A stretch of DNA of 64,000 nt, from positions 1 to 64,000 of the forward strand of contig NZ_JAPUVI010000108.1 in assembly GCF_029255285.1 (NCBI RefSeq), read 5' to 3'. Each line of letters begins with the position of its first letter. Position 1 is the first letter of the stretch. This document shows positions 54,126-62,693 of the stretch, piece after piece. Under the pieces are notes generated by a model. The model made no database searches, was not told the DNA's origin, and saw only the letters and a list, made by a program, of their open reading frames with translations. The position numbers were made by a program, and so were the translations under genes. The DNA comes from Accumulibacter sp. (GTDB lineage: Bacteria > Pseudomonadota > Gammaproteobacteria > Burkholderiales > Rhodocyclaceae).

Positions 54126-54170
54126 CGCGCTGACCGCCGTTGTCGGCCGCGTACGCCACGAAAGCCAACG

Positions 54171-55013
54171 ATGCTGAGCTACCGTCACGCCTTTCATGCC
54201 GGCAATCAGGCCGACGTTTTCAAACATGTGGTGCTCGTTCAGCTCACGCGCTACCTGGGTCAGAAGGACAAAGCCTTTTGCTACATCGACACGCACGCCG
54301 GCGCCGGCCATTACGCGCTGGATTCGGTGCAGGCGCTGAAGCTGGGCGAGTACAGGGAAGGTATCGGCCGCCTGTGGGGACGCCGCGAGCTGCCGCCAGC
54401 GATCGTCGACTATGTTGACTTGGTGCGCCGGAGTAATCCCGACGGCCGCCTGCAAAATTACCCGGGTTCACCCTGCCTGGCGTTGGCGACTCTGCGGAGC
54501 AACGACCGCTTGCATCTGTTCGAGTTGCATAGCCGCGACGTACTCCGCCTGCGAGCGAATTTTGCCGCTGCCGGCCGACAGGTAATCATCCACCAAAGCG
54601 ACGGTTTCGCCGCGCTTAAAGCCTTGCTGCCTCCTCCGCCAAGGCGCGCGTTGGTACTCATCGATCCGGCCTACGAGGAGAAGCGTGATTACGAACGCGT
54701 CGTCGTTTCGCTCAAGGAGTGTCTGCGGCGTTTCCCGAGTGGTACTTATTTGTTGTGGTATCCCCAGTTGACCAGGCTGGAGGCACATGACTTGCCGGCG
54801 CGCCTCAAGCGCCTCCCGGCCAAGGATTGGCTGCACGCTACATTGCGCGTCAGGACGCCGGCCGGGGACGGCCTGGGGATGCACGGCAGCGGGCTGTTCG
54901 TTGTCAATCCGCCGTGGACCTTGCGGGCCACCTTGGAGGAGGTGATGCCGTGCTTGGTTGACGTGCTCCGCGTTGATCGGGGCGCAGGCTTCACGCTCGA
55001 GACGCCACCCTGA
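54171..55013 (+). CDS. rlmJ: 23S rRNA (adenine(2030)-N6)-methyltransferase RlmJ
   Basis: A 280-residue RlmJ. The N-terminus LSYRHAFHAGNQADVFKHVVL and YIDTHAGAGHYAL (SAM binding) are characteristic; PGSPCLALATLR and the catalytic DPAYEEKRDY follow (DPPY in E. coli). It methylates A2030 of 23S rRNA. The ATG at 54171 is 45 bp after the preceding stop, so the two may be cotranscribed. No defects seen. Confidence 0.95.
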   Translation: MLSYRHAFHAGNQADVFKHVVLVQLTRYLGQKDKAFCYIDTHAGAGHYALDSVQALKLGEYREGIGRLWGRRELPPAIVDYVDLVRRSNPDGRLQNYPGSPCLALATLRSNDRLHLFELHSRDVLRLRANFAAAGRQVIIHQSDGFAALKALLPPPPRRALVLIDPAYEEKRDYERVVVSLKECLRRFPSGTYLLWYPQLTRLEAHDLPARLKRLPAKDWLHATLRVRTPAGDGLGMHGSGLFVVNPPWTLRATLEEVMPCLVDVLRVDRGAGFTLETPP

Positions 55014-55045
55014 AGCCGAGCCGCGCAGTCCAATCGTCGAAGGAC

Positions 55046-55426
55046 TCAGACTTTGTCGCGGCACTCAGCGGCAGGCGCCTGCGAGTACTTGCGGCTGGAC
55101 CCGTAGCTGATATCGACCGGGTACTTGACGGCATTCTTCGCCAGTTTCAACCGCGTAGCTTCTGCGAGGTCGATGCCGGCCTGCTCGGCAATCAGCAACA
55201 GATAGATCAGGACGTCGGCACATTCGTCGCGTAACGCTTCGCGTGCGTCAGCTTGGTCAAGCAGCCCCGCCATTTCGGTGTCGCTCTTCCATTGCGTCAA
55301 TTCGAGCAATTCGCCGGCCTCGAGATTCAGCGACACGATCAGGTTGCGCAAACTGTGGAACTGCGCCCAGTTGCGCTCGTCCCGGAACTCGAGAACCTTG
55401 GCGGTCAGTTCCGACAGCGGGCTCAT
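55046..55426 (-). CDS. MazG-like nucleotide pyrophosphohydrolase
   Basis: A 126-residue all-alpha NTP pyrophosphohydrolase of the MazG/RS21-C6 (dCTPase) type. LNLEAGELLELTQW is the first EEXX-like metal motif and ALRDECADVLIYLLLIAEQAG the second; KLAKNAVKYPVD is a family signature. It would hydrolyse dCTP-like nucleotides to monophosphate and pyrophosphate, keeping the pool clean. Convergent with rlmJ. Confidence 0.9.
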   Translation of the reverse strand: MSPLSELTAKVLEFRDERNWAQFHSLRNLIVSLNLEAGELLELTQWKSDTEMAGLLDQADAREALRDECADVLIYLLLIAEQAGIDLAEATRLKLAKNAVKYPVDISYGSSRKYSQAPAAECRDKV

Positions 55427-55593
55427 GGTGCCGAAAGTGACGCCCGTTGATGGGCCACTACCGGCTTCGCGGCGCTAGGCACGGCTGAGGGCATCCGGTG
55501 GGCAGAAGGAAATTGACGACGTAGTCAATTCGAGATTGCCTTGGGCGACGAAAGGAACGCATTCTAGCGCATGAGAATCGGCGCTCGCGGAGA

Positions 55594-55618
55594 AAAAAGC
55601 CGCGGACCAGCCGCGGCC
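55594..55618 (-). terminator. Intrinsic terminator after mdh
   Basis: On the minus strand GCCGCGG (55618-55612) and CCGCGGC (55606-55600) form a 7-bp GC stem with a 5-nt loop, followed by six Ts (55599-55594), 26 nt after the mdh stop. Confidence 0.85.
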
Positions 55619-55643
55619 TTGGCAGGGGGAAGCGCCGATTCGA

Positions 55644-56630
55644 CTAAAGCATGTGCTTGACGGCATCCTGCTCGTCGGTCAACTCCTTGAGCGTCTTGTT
55701 GATCTTATCGCGCGAATAGTCGTCGATCTCGATCCCTTGGATGATCTTGAAGTCTCCGCCCTTGCACTCGCACGGAAAACCGAAAACGATGCCGGCGGGT
55801 ATGCCGTAAGAACCGTCGGAGGGCACACCCATGGTGACCCATTCCTCGGAACCGAGGACCCAGTCGCGCATATGATCGATCGCCGCATTGGCGGCCGAAG
55901 CGGCAGATGAGAGGCCGCGCGCGTCGATGATCGCGGCCCCGCGCTTGCCGACGGTCGGCAAGAAAGTGTCGTTGTTCCACACCGGATCATTGATCAGCGC
56001 TTTAACGTTGTCGCCATTCGACGTGCAGTTACGGTAGTCGGCGTACATCGATGGCGAGTGGTTGCCCCAGACAACGAGTTGCTTGAAACTTGCCACCGGC
56101 CGGCCGGTCTTGGCCGCGAGTTGCGAAAGCGCACGATTGTGGTCGAGGCGAAGCATCCCATGGTAGTTGTTCGGATTGGTCCGGCCAACCTTGCGGGCGG
56201 CGGAGCCGGCGATCAGGGCGTTGGTATTGCAGGGGTTGCCGACGACCAGGACGCGGACGTCTTCGTTGGCGTTTTCGGCAATTGCCTTGCCCTGCACGGT
56301 AAAGATCGCCCCGTTGGCGGTCAGCAGGTCGGCGCGCTCCATTCCCGGGCCGCGTGGACGTGCTCCGACCAGCAGGCAGAGATCGGCTTCCTTGAAGGCG
56401 AGGTTAGGATCGTCGGTGGCGAACATGCCGGCGAGCAGCGGAAAGGCGCAGTCTTCGAGTTCCATCATGACGCCTTGGCAAGCCTTTTGGGCTTGCGGCA
56501 GGTCGAGCAACTGAAGGATGACCGGCTGATCACGGCCGAGCATTTCTCCGGAGGCGATCCGGAAGAGCAGGCTGTAACCGATTTGACCGGCAGCGCCGGT
56601 GACCGCGACGCGCATGGGGGCTTTGGACAT
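55644..56630 (-). CDS. mdh: Malate dehydrogenase
   Basis: A 328-residue NAD-dependent malate dehydrogenase, converting malate to oxaloacetate in the TCA cycle. The NAD loop [18 protein letters not shown] is at the start, then [17 protein letters not shown] (mobile-loop Arg) and [13 protein letters not shown] with the catalytic His. It belongs to the long bacterial/cytosolic-like subgroup. The start at 56630 has AGGAG 8 nt upstream; the longer frame before it is not protein-like. Expression has its own promoter and terminator. It is divergent from the GntR gene. Confidence 0.98.
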   Translation of the reverse strand: MSKAPMRVAVTGAAGQIGYSLLFRIASGEMLGRDQPVILQLLDLPQAQKACQGVMMELEDCAFPLLAGMFATDDPNLAFKEADLCLLVGARPRGPGMERADLLTANGAIFTVQGKAIAENANEDVRVLVVGNPCNTNALIAGSAARKVGRTNPNNYHGMLRLDHNRALSQLAAKTGRPVASFKQLVVWGNHSPSMYADYRNCTSNGDNVKALINDPVWNNDTFLPTVGKRGAAIIDARGLSSAASAANAAIDHMRDWVLGSEEWVTMGVPSDGSYGIPAGIVFGFPCECKGGDFKIIQGIEIDDYSRDKINKTLKELTDEQDAVKHML

Positions 56631-56735
56631 GATGCGGCTCCTGTCGTGTGATAGTGGTTGGTGATGAGCAAGAAGATGGAACTCGATCGGCGTTGCCCTG
56701 CGATGCGTACTCGGAGGGGACGGCAAATCGGAAGA

Positions 56736-56765
56736 ATGATAAAAGCGAAAGCCGGAAAGTGTCAA
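56736..56765 (-). promoter_or_regulatory. mdh promoter
   Basis: On the minus strand TTGACA (56765-56760) and TATCAT (56741-56736) are 18 bp apart. The 5' leader would be about 100 nt to the mdh ATG at 56630. A very AT-rich element (56767-56795) sits just upstream of the -35 box and may be an operator for the divergent GntR protein. Confidence 0.75.
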
Positions 56766-56846
56766 ATCTAACTTATGTCTTATATATGATATTTTTGAGT
56801 GAAACGGGATGGACGCGGGCGTGAAACTGTGCTGAAATGACATTCC

Positions 56847-57584
56847 ATGAACCGGCCCACGTCATTGCATTCTCCGACCTTCAGCCCGCTCTATCGGCAG
56901 ATCAAGGATTTGATCCTGCGCCACTTGGAATCCGGCGAGTGGGGGCCCGGTGACCCGATACCGAGCGAATCGGAACTGGCCGGCCGCTTCGGTGTAAGTC
57001 AGGGAACCGTACGCAAGGCGGTAGACGAGATGGCCGCCCAGCATCTGCTGGTTCGCCAGCAGGGCAAAGGTACCTTCGTCGCGACGCACCGGGATCCCGG
57101 CTCCTATTTCCGCTTCCTGCGCCTGGTCCCGAACGATGGCGAACCTCGGCCTTCCCAGAGTATTCCTTTGGAATGTTGGCGCGCCAAAGCCGGTACCGAT
57201 GTCGCACGAACCCTCGGGCTTGAAGCCGGTGCGCCGATCACCATCGTTCGCCGCTTGCTGAAGCTGGGTGAAGAGCCGGTGGTGTTCGATGAAATCTATC
57301 TGCCGAGCGAACTCTTCCCTGACTTGTCGCTGGACGTTCTGAGGTCCGGCGAGTCGCTGTACAGTCTGTTCGAAACGCGCTATGGCGTACGCATGATCCG
57401 CGCCGACGAGCGGTTGCGTGCGATCTCGGCTGACCGGGTGAGCGCCGAACTGCTGCAAATCGCCGAGGGGAGCCCGCTGTTGCTCGTCGAACGCGTTACC
57501 TTCACGTATGGCAACAAGCCGGTGGAATGGCGCCGCGGCTTCTATGCGACACGCAACTATCATTATCACAATCAACTGGGCTGA
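56847..57584 (+). CDS. GntR-family (HutC/UTRA type) transcriptional regulator
   Basis: A 245-residue regulator. The winged HTH is at 12-75 ([19 protein letters not shown], then [24 protein letters not shown]). A UTRA ligand domain follows at about 95-235 ([23 protein letters not shown] and [22 protein letters not shown]). UTRA proteins bind sugars, amino acids or organic acids. It lies between mdh and sdhCDAB-gltA-sucA, so it probably regulates TCA genes in response to a metabolite. This is inference from context; no target site is proven. Confidence 0.92.
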   Translation: MNRPTSLHSPTFSPLYRQIKDLILRHLESGEWGPGDPIPSESELAGRFGVSQGTVRKAVDEMAAQHLLVRQQGKGTFVATHRDPGSYFRFLRLVPNDGEPRPSQSIPLECWRAKAGTDVARTLGLEAGAPITIVRRLLKLGEEPVVFDEIYLPSELFPDLSLDVLRSGESLYSLFETRYGVRMIRADERLRAISADRVSAELLQIAEGSPLLLVERVTFTYGNKPVEWRRGFYATRNYHYHNQLG

Positions 57585-57618
57585 AACTCCGGAGGAGGCG
57601 TCGCAGGCAAGTTAGGGG

Positions 57619-57643
57619 CGTTCGATTGGTTTATAATCGAACG
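57619..57643 (+). promoter_or_regulatory. sdh promoter -10 box inside a perfect inverted repeat
   Basis: CGTTCGATT (57619-57627) and AATCGAACG (57635-57643) form a 9-bp inverted repeat with 7-nt spacer. A perfect TATAAT is embedded at 57632-57637. It lies 60-85 bp before the sdhC ATG. A protein binding here would block the promoter. I see no clean -35 box. Confidence 0.6.
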
Positions 57644-57703
57644 TGGTTTTGCAGGGGTCGGGCGGCACGGATTCGGCCGCATTACACTTGAAGGATGACG
57701 TTC

Positions 57704-58096
57704 ATGGCAGAGATGGCAATCAAGAAAAGGCGTCCAAAGAACTTGGATTTGCCGACTATCAGGCTACCCCTTCCGGGTATCCTGTCAATCCTCCACCGGA
57801 TCAGCGGGGCAGCGATTTTCCTGCTGCTGCCATTTCTGCTATGGCTGCTTCAGGCCAGCCTGACTTCTGGTGAGACCTTCGCCAGCGCCAAGGCGGTGGT
57901 CGCTCATCCGCTGGCCAAGATCATCCTGCTGGGGCTGATTTGGTTCTACATGCATCACTTCTGTGCCGGTATCCGCTATCTGCTGCTTGACCTGCACAAG
58001 GGCGTCGAGCTCGAGGCAGCGCGCTTGTCGAGCAAGATCGTTTTCGTGGTCAGCATCGCGCTGACCCTGATCATCGGAGCCAAAGTGCTATGGTAA
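57704..58096 (+). CDS. sdhC: Succinate dehydrogenase cytochrome b556 subunit
   Basis: A 130-residue membrane anchor with three helices. RLPLPGILSILHRISGAAIF is the family signature with the ubiquinone-site Ser/Arg, and FYMHHFCAGIRYLLLDLHKG carries the haem-ligand His region. The ATG at 57704 has GAAGGA at good distance; the ATG at 57695 lies too close to it. First gene of sdhCDABE. It anchors the SdhAB catalytic part and reduces ubiquinone with SdhD. Confidence 0.93.
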   Translation: MAEMAIKKRRPKNLDLPTIRLPLPGILSILHRISGAAIFLLLPFLLWLLQASLTSGETFASAKAVVAHPLAKIILLGLIWFYMHHFCAGIRYLLLDLHKGVELEAARLSSKIVFVVSIALTLIIGAKVLW

Positions 58097-58437
58097 ATCG
58101 TGTTCTCGTGGGGGCGCATTACGGCCTCAAGGACTGGATCATCCAGCGTGCGACCGCCGTCATCATGGCGGTTTATACGGTCGTCTTTCTGGTCGTCGTC
58201 GGTGCCGTCGGTCCTGACTCCTTCGAAGCCTGGCGCGGCATTTTTGCCAACGGCTTCATGAAGTTTGCCACTTTCCTGTTTCTCGTCAGCCTCTTCTATC
58301 ATGCCTGGATTGGCGTGCGGGACATCTGGATGGACTATGTCAAACCCGATGGCTTGCGTCTACTGATGATGATTGCAACGGCGGCGGTGCTCGTCGGCTA
58401 CGCCGGCTGGGCGGTTCAGATCCTGTGGAGAATGTAA
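58090..58437 (+). CDS. sdhD: Succinate dehydrogenase membrane anchor subunit
   Basis: A 115-residue, three-helix anchor. GLKDWIIQRATAVIMAVYT and SLFYHAWIGVRDIWMDYVK are typical; the latter holds the second haem-ligand His and the quinone-site Asp-Tyr. It overlaps the sdhC end by 7 bp. The sdhA start follows the stop directly. Confidence 0.93.
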   Translation: MVNRVLVGAHYGLKDWIIQRATAVIMAVYTVVFLVVVGAVGPDSFEAWRGIFANGFMKFATFLFLVSLFYHAWIGVRDIWMDYVKPDGLRLLMMIATAAVLVGYAGWAVQILWRM

Positions 58438-60222
58438 GTGAGCAAGCTAACCATTCCAGTACGTAAGTTCGATGCCGTGATCGTCGGCGCCGGCGGCTCG
58501 GGTCTGCGGGCAGCGATTCAATTGTCGGAAGCCGGCCTGAAAACAGCGGTTCTTTCGAAGGTCTTTCCGACTCGATCGCACACCGTCGCCGCGCAGGGCG
58601 GCGTGTCGGCTTCGCTCGGCAACTCCGAGGACGATCACTGGCATTGGCACATGTACGATACGGTCAAGGGTTCCGACTGGCTCGGCGATCAGGATGCCAT
58701 CGAGTACATGTGTCGCAAGGCGCCGGAGGTGGTCGTCGAACTCGAGCATTTCGGCATGCCGTTCGACCGAACCGACGAAGGCAAGATCTATCAACGCCCG
58801 TTCGGCGGGCACATGTCGAACTTTGGCGAAAAGCCGGTTCGCCGCGCCTGCGCGGCGGCCGACCGCACCGGCCACGCCATGCTGCACGCGCTGTACCAGC
58901 GCAACGTGCGTGCCAATACGCAGTTCTTTGTCGAGTGGATGGCGCTCGACCTGATGCGCGACGATTCGGGTCAGGTGCTCGGGGTCATCGCTCTCGAGAT
59001 GGAAACCGGTGAAGTGGTCGCTTTTCACAGCAAAGCGACCGTCTTTGCCACCGGTGGCGCCGGGCGCATCTTTTATTCTTCGACCAACGCCTTCATCAAT
59101 ACCGGCGACGGTCTCGGAATGGCCGCGCGCGCGGGTGTCCCGCTCGAGGACATGGAGTTCTGGCAGTTCCATCCGACCGGCGTTGCCGGTGCCGGTGTTC
59201 TGATCACCGAAGGCGTGCGTGGTGAGGGCGGCATCCTGCGCAACTCGACCAACGAGCGCTTTATGGAGCGTTACGCGCCGAATGCCAAGGATCTGGCGTC
59301 GCGCGATGTCGTTTCCCGGGCCATGGTCACCGAGATCAACGAGGGCCGCGGTTGCGGACCGAACAAGGATTTCGTCCTGCTCGACATCACGCACCTCGAC
59401 CCGGCGACGATCATGAAGCGCCTGCCGGGAATACGCGAGATATCGATCCAGTTTGCCGGTATCGACCCGATCAAGGCGCCGATTCCGGTTGTGCCGACTT
59501 GTCACTATCAGATGGGCGGTGTACCGACCAACTACAAGGGGCAGGTCGTCTCCGACGACGGGACGCCGATCAAGGGCTTCTATGCGGCTGGCGAAGTGGC
59601 TTGTGCCTCGGTGCATGGCGCCAACCGGCTGGGGACCAACTCGCTGCTGGATCTGCTGGTTTTCGGCAAAGCCTCCGGCGATTCGGTGATTGCCGACATC
59701 AAATCGGGTGAGATCGGGCTCAAGGAACTGCCGGCGAATTTTGCCGATTTTACCTTGGCGCGACTGAACCGACTCAACACGCAGACTGGTGGCGCCAACG
59801 TCAACGAAACTCGTCTTGAGTTGCAGCGGACGATGCAGAAGCACTGTGGCGTCTTCCGCTTCAAGGATATGCTGGTCGAAGGTGTGGCGAAGATTCTCGA
59901 CATCGAGAAAGCGGTTGCCATGACCGAAATCAAGGACAAGTCTCAGGTCTGGAACACGGCGCGCGTGGAAGCGCTCGAACTCGACAACCTGATCGAGGTG
60001 GCCAAGGCGACGATGGTTTCCGCTGAGGCGCGCAAGGAGTCGCGCGGCGCCCATGTGCGTGACGACGCGCCGGACACGGCCGCCAATCCGAATGGGCGTG
60101 ACGACGTCAACTGGCACAAGCACACGCTTTGGCATCGCGCTAGCAATGCCTTGAGCTACAAGCCGGTGATCATGACCCCGTTGTCCGTCGAAACCATCGC
60201 GCTGAAGACGCGCTCCTACTGA
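58438..60222 (+). CDS. sdhA: Succinate dehydrogenase flavoprotein subunit
   Basis: A 594-residue FAD-binding subunit that oxidises succinate to fumarate. FDAVIVGAGGSGLRAA binds FAD, and RSHTVAAQGG holds the His that carries covalent FAD. FATGGAGRIFYSSTNAF, QFHPTGVAGAG and TCHYQMGGVPTN (active-site region) follow. The C-terminal helical domain is normal. It starts with GTG right after the sdhD stop. Complete and canonical. Confidence 0.98.
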   Translation: MSKLTIPVRKFDAVIVGAGGSGLRAAIQLSEAGLKTAVLSKVFPTRSHTVAAQGGVSASLGNSEDDHWHWHMYDTVKGSDWLGDQDAIEYMCRKAPEVVVELEHFGMPFDRTDEGKIYQRPFGGHMSNFGEKPVRRACAAADRTGHAMLHALYQRNVRANTQFFVEWMALDLMRDDSGQVLGVIALEMETGEVVAFHSKATVFATGGAGRIFYSSTNAFINTGDGLGMAARAGVPLEDMEFWQFHPTGVAGAGVLITEGVRGEGGILRNSTNERFMERYAPNAKDLASRDVVSRAMVTEINEGRGCGPNKDFVLLDITHLDPATIMKRLPGIREISIQFAGIDPIKAPIPVVPTCHYQMGGVPTNYKGQVVSDDGTPIKGFYAAGEVACASVHGANRLGTNSLLDLLVFGKASGDSVIADIKSGEIGLKELPANFADFTLARLNRLNTQTGGANVNETRLELQRTMQKHCGVFRFKDMLVEGVAKILDIEKAVAMTEIKDKSQVWNTARVEALELDNLIEVAKATMVSAEARKESRGAHVRDDAPDTAANPNGRDDVNWHKHTLWHRASNALSYKPVIMTPLSVETIALKTRSY

Positions 60223-60240
60223 TCGTGCGTTGAGGAGTCA

Positions 60241-60960
60241 ATGAAAATGGCCACCAGTACCATGCAGTTCAAGATTTATCGCTACGATCCCGACAAGGAC
60301 AACGCGCCCTATATGCAGGACATCTCGGTCGAGGTCGATTTCGCGATCGATCGCAAGTTGTTGGACATCCTGACCCGGCTCAAGGCGAAGGACGATACGC
60401 TGTCCTATCGCCGCTCGTGCCGCGAAGGCATCTGCGGTTCGGACGCGATGAACATCAACGGCAAGAACGGTCTCGCCTGCCTGACGGAAATCAAGGATCT
60501 GAAGCAGCCGGTCGTCCTGCGGCCCTTGCCCGGCTTGCCGGTGATCCGTGACCTGATCGTCGACATGACGCAGTTCTTCAAGCAGTACCACTCGATCAAG
60601 CCCTACCTGATCAACGAGGGGCCTCGGCCCGACCGTGAGCGCCTGCAATCGCCAGAAGAACGCGAAGAGCTCAACGGTCTCTACGAGTGCATTCTTTGTG
60701 CCTGTTGCTCGACCTCGTGCCCGTCCTTCTGGTGGAATCCGGACAAGTTCGTCGGCCCGGCCGGCCTGCTCAACGCCTACCGCTTCATCGCCGACACCAG
60801 GGACGCCGCGACCAATGAACGTCTGGACGATCTCGAGGATCCTTACCGGCTTTTCCGCTGCCACACGATCATGAATTGCGTCGACGTCTGTCCGAAGGGC
60901 CTCAACCCGACCCGGGCAATCGGCAAGATCAAAGAGCTGATGGTCCGTCGTGCGATCTGA
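60241..60960 (+). CDS. sdhB: Succinate dehydrogenase iron-sulfur subunit
   Basis: A 239-residue subunit with three clusters: [2Fe-2S] Cys in SCREGICGSDAM and GLACL; [4Fe-4S] in CILCACCSTSCPS; [3Fe-4S] in CHTIMNCVDVCPKGL. It passes electrons from SdhA to the membrane quinone site. GAGGAG precedes the ATG by 5 nt. The stop overlaps sdhE (TGATG). Confidence 0.98.
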   Translation: MKMATSTMQFKIYRYDPDKDNAPYMQDISVEVDFAIDRKLLDILTRLKAKDDTLSYRRSCREGICGSDAMNINGKNGLACLTEIKDLKQPVVLRPLPGLPVIRDLIVDMTQFFKQYHSIKPYLINEGPRPDRERLQSPEEREELNGLYECILCACCSTSCPSFWWNPDKFVGPAGLLNAYRFIADTRDAATNERLDDLEDPYRLFRCHTIMNCVDVCPKGLNPTRAIGKIKELMVRRAI

Positions 60961-61214
60961 TGGAGGAAAGGGAAAAGATCAACCGCCTGCGCTGGCGCTG
61001 CACACGTCGCGCCATGCTGGAAATGGACCTGCTGCTCGGGGAGTTTCTCGACCGGATCTATCCGGCGCTGACCCCCGAGCAGGCGGATGCCTTTGTGATC
61101 CTGGCCGACATGGAGGATCTTGAGCTGTGGCCGCTGGTGAATGGCAGCCGAGAATGCCCGGATCCCGTCCAGGCCGAAGTCCTTGCGCTGTTGCGCAACG
61201 TAAGAGTTAAGTAA
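60960..61214 (+). CDS. sdhE: FAD assembly factor SdhE
   Basis: An 84-residue helical protein that promotes covalent FAD attachment to SdhA. WRCTRRAMLEMDLLLGEFL is the conserved segment; the usual RGxxE motif reads Arg17-Ala18-Met-Leu-Glu21. The Gly-to-Ala change in a normally invariant position is noted. The ATG shares a base with the sdhB stop. DLELWPLVNG is the expected C-terminal pattern. Confidence 0.93.
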   Translation: MEEREKINRLRWRCTRRAMLEMDLLLGEFLDRIYPALTPEQADAFVILADMEDLELWPLVNGSRECPDPVQAEVLALLRNVRVK

Positions 61215-61283
61215 GGAAGCTCCCATAGTCTGGCAGCTTTCTGTTGGCAGCTGTGACCTCAACACCTGAACGGGGATATATCA

Positions 61284-62579
61284 ATGACGACGGAACGTAA
61301 AGCAACTCTCATCATCGACGGCCGGGCCCCTGTCGAGTTTCCAATCATGACGCCGACACACGGCAATGATTGCATCGACATCCGTACGCTGGGCGCCAAG
61401 ACGGGCCTGTTCACTTACGACTCCGGCTACTTGTCTACCGCCAGCTGCCGATCGACGGTCACTTTTATCGACGGCGACAAGGGCGAGTTGCTGTATCGCG
61501 GCTATCCCATCGAGCAACTTGCCGAGCAGTGCAACTTTCTCGAGGTGGCCTACCTGTTGTGGCATGGCGAGTTGCCGAGCGCGACGGAGAAGACCAAGTT
61601 CGAGCGAAACATCAAAGAACACACGATGGTCCACGAACAACTCGTGAAGTTCTATCAGGGTTTTCGTCGGGATGCGCACCCCATGGCGGTACTGGTCGGC
61701 GTCGTCGGTGCCTTGTCGGCGTTCTACCATGAAGCCGAGGACTTTTCCGATCTCGAGCATCAGAACATCAGCTTCAACCGCATCGTCGCCAAGTTGCCGA
61801 CCATTGTCGCGATGGCCTACAAATACCACCGCGGCGAGCCGTTCATCTATCCGCGCAACGACCTCGACTATACGGCCAACTTCATGCACATGATGTTCGG
61901 CACGCCGTGCGAAGAGTACAAGCCGAATCCCGTTCTGGTGCACGCTCTCGACACCATCTTCACCTTGCATGCCGACCACGAACAGAATGCCTCGACGTCG
62001 ACCGTGCGTCTGTCGGGATCGTCGGGAGCCAACCCCTATGCCTGCATTTCGGCCGGTATCGCTTGCTTGTGGGGGCCGGCGCACGGCGGCGCCAATGAAG
62101 CCTGCCTGCAGATGCTCGAAGAAATCCACGACGTGTCGCGCGTTGGCAAGTACATTGCCCGTGCCAAGGACAAGGACGACGACTTCAAGCTGATGGGCTT
62201 CGGACATCGCGTCTACAAGAACTTCGATCCGCGCGCCAAGTTGATGCGGCAGGTCTGCAACGACGTTCTCAAGGAACTCGGTCTGGAGAACGATCGTCTA
62301 TTCAAGCTGGCGCTGGAGCTCGAGAAGATTGCCCTCGAGGACGACTACTTCATCGAGAAGAAGCTTTATCCCAACGTCGACTTCTATTCAGGCATCGTTC
62401 AGAAAGCACTCGGTATTCCGACCTCGATGTTTACCTGCATCTTCGCTCTCGCCCGGACGGTCGGCTGGATGACGCAGTGGGAGGAAATGATCAACGATCC
62501 GGAGTACAAGATTGGTCGCCCGCGTCAGCTCTATGTCGGCGCGGCCAGGCGCGATGTGATTCCGGTCGACCAGCGATAG
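61284..62579 (+). CDS. gltA: Citrate synthase
   Basis: A 431-residue hexameric type II citrate synthase. The three catalytic residues are in [15 protein letters not shown] (first His), [15 protein letters not shown] (second His) and [10 protein letters not shown] (Asp). It condenses oxaloacetate with acetyl-CoA. GGGG lies about 9 nt before the ATG (61284). The stop is followed by an intrinsic terminator, so sucA probably has its own promoter. Confidence 0.98.
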   Translation: MTTERKATLIIDGRAPVEFPIMTPTHGNDCIDIRTLGAKTGLFTYDSGYLSTASCRSTVTFIDGDKGELLYRGYPIEQLAEQCNFLEVAYLLWHGELPSATEKTKFERNIKEHTMVHEQLVKFYQGFRRDAHPMAVLVGVVGALSAFYHEAEDFSDLEHQNISFNRIVAKLPTIVAMAYKYHRGEPFIYPRNDLDYTANFMHMMFGTPCEEYKPNPVLVHALDTIFTLHADHEQNASTSTVRLSGSSGANPYACISAGIACLWGPAHGGANEACLQMLEEIHDVSRVGKYIARAKDKDDDFKLMGFGHRVYKNFDPRAKLMRQVCNDVLKELGLENDRLFKLALELEKIALEDDYFIEKKLYPNVDFYSGIVQKALGIPTSMFTCIFALARTVGWMTQWEEMINDPEYKIGRPRQLYVGAARRDVIPVDQR

Positions 62580-62593
62580 GCGGACGGAGTCAA

Positions 62594-62623
62594 AAGGGCG
62601 GCAGACGGTGGCCGCCCTTTTTT
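62594..62623 (+). terminator. Intrinsic terminator after gltA
   Basis: AAGGGCGGC (62594-62602) pairs with GCCGCCCTT (62611-62619), loop 8 nt, with a T-run to 62623. A classic terminator 14 nt after the gltA stop. Confidence 0.9.
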
Positions 62624-62693
62624 CATTCTGTGGCCCTGTGTGGCTACGGGTTTTCTTTGATTCGAACCAGGACCGTGACGACAGGTAACTGCC

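Noticed and set aside
58447-60135. 562-codon frame opposite sdhA
   Set aside because: Antisense shadow of a fully conserved sdhA, with no recognisable protein features.
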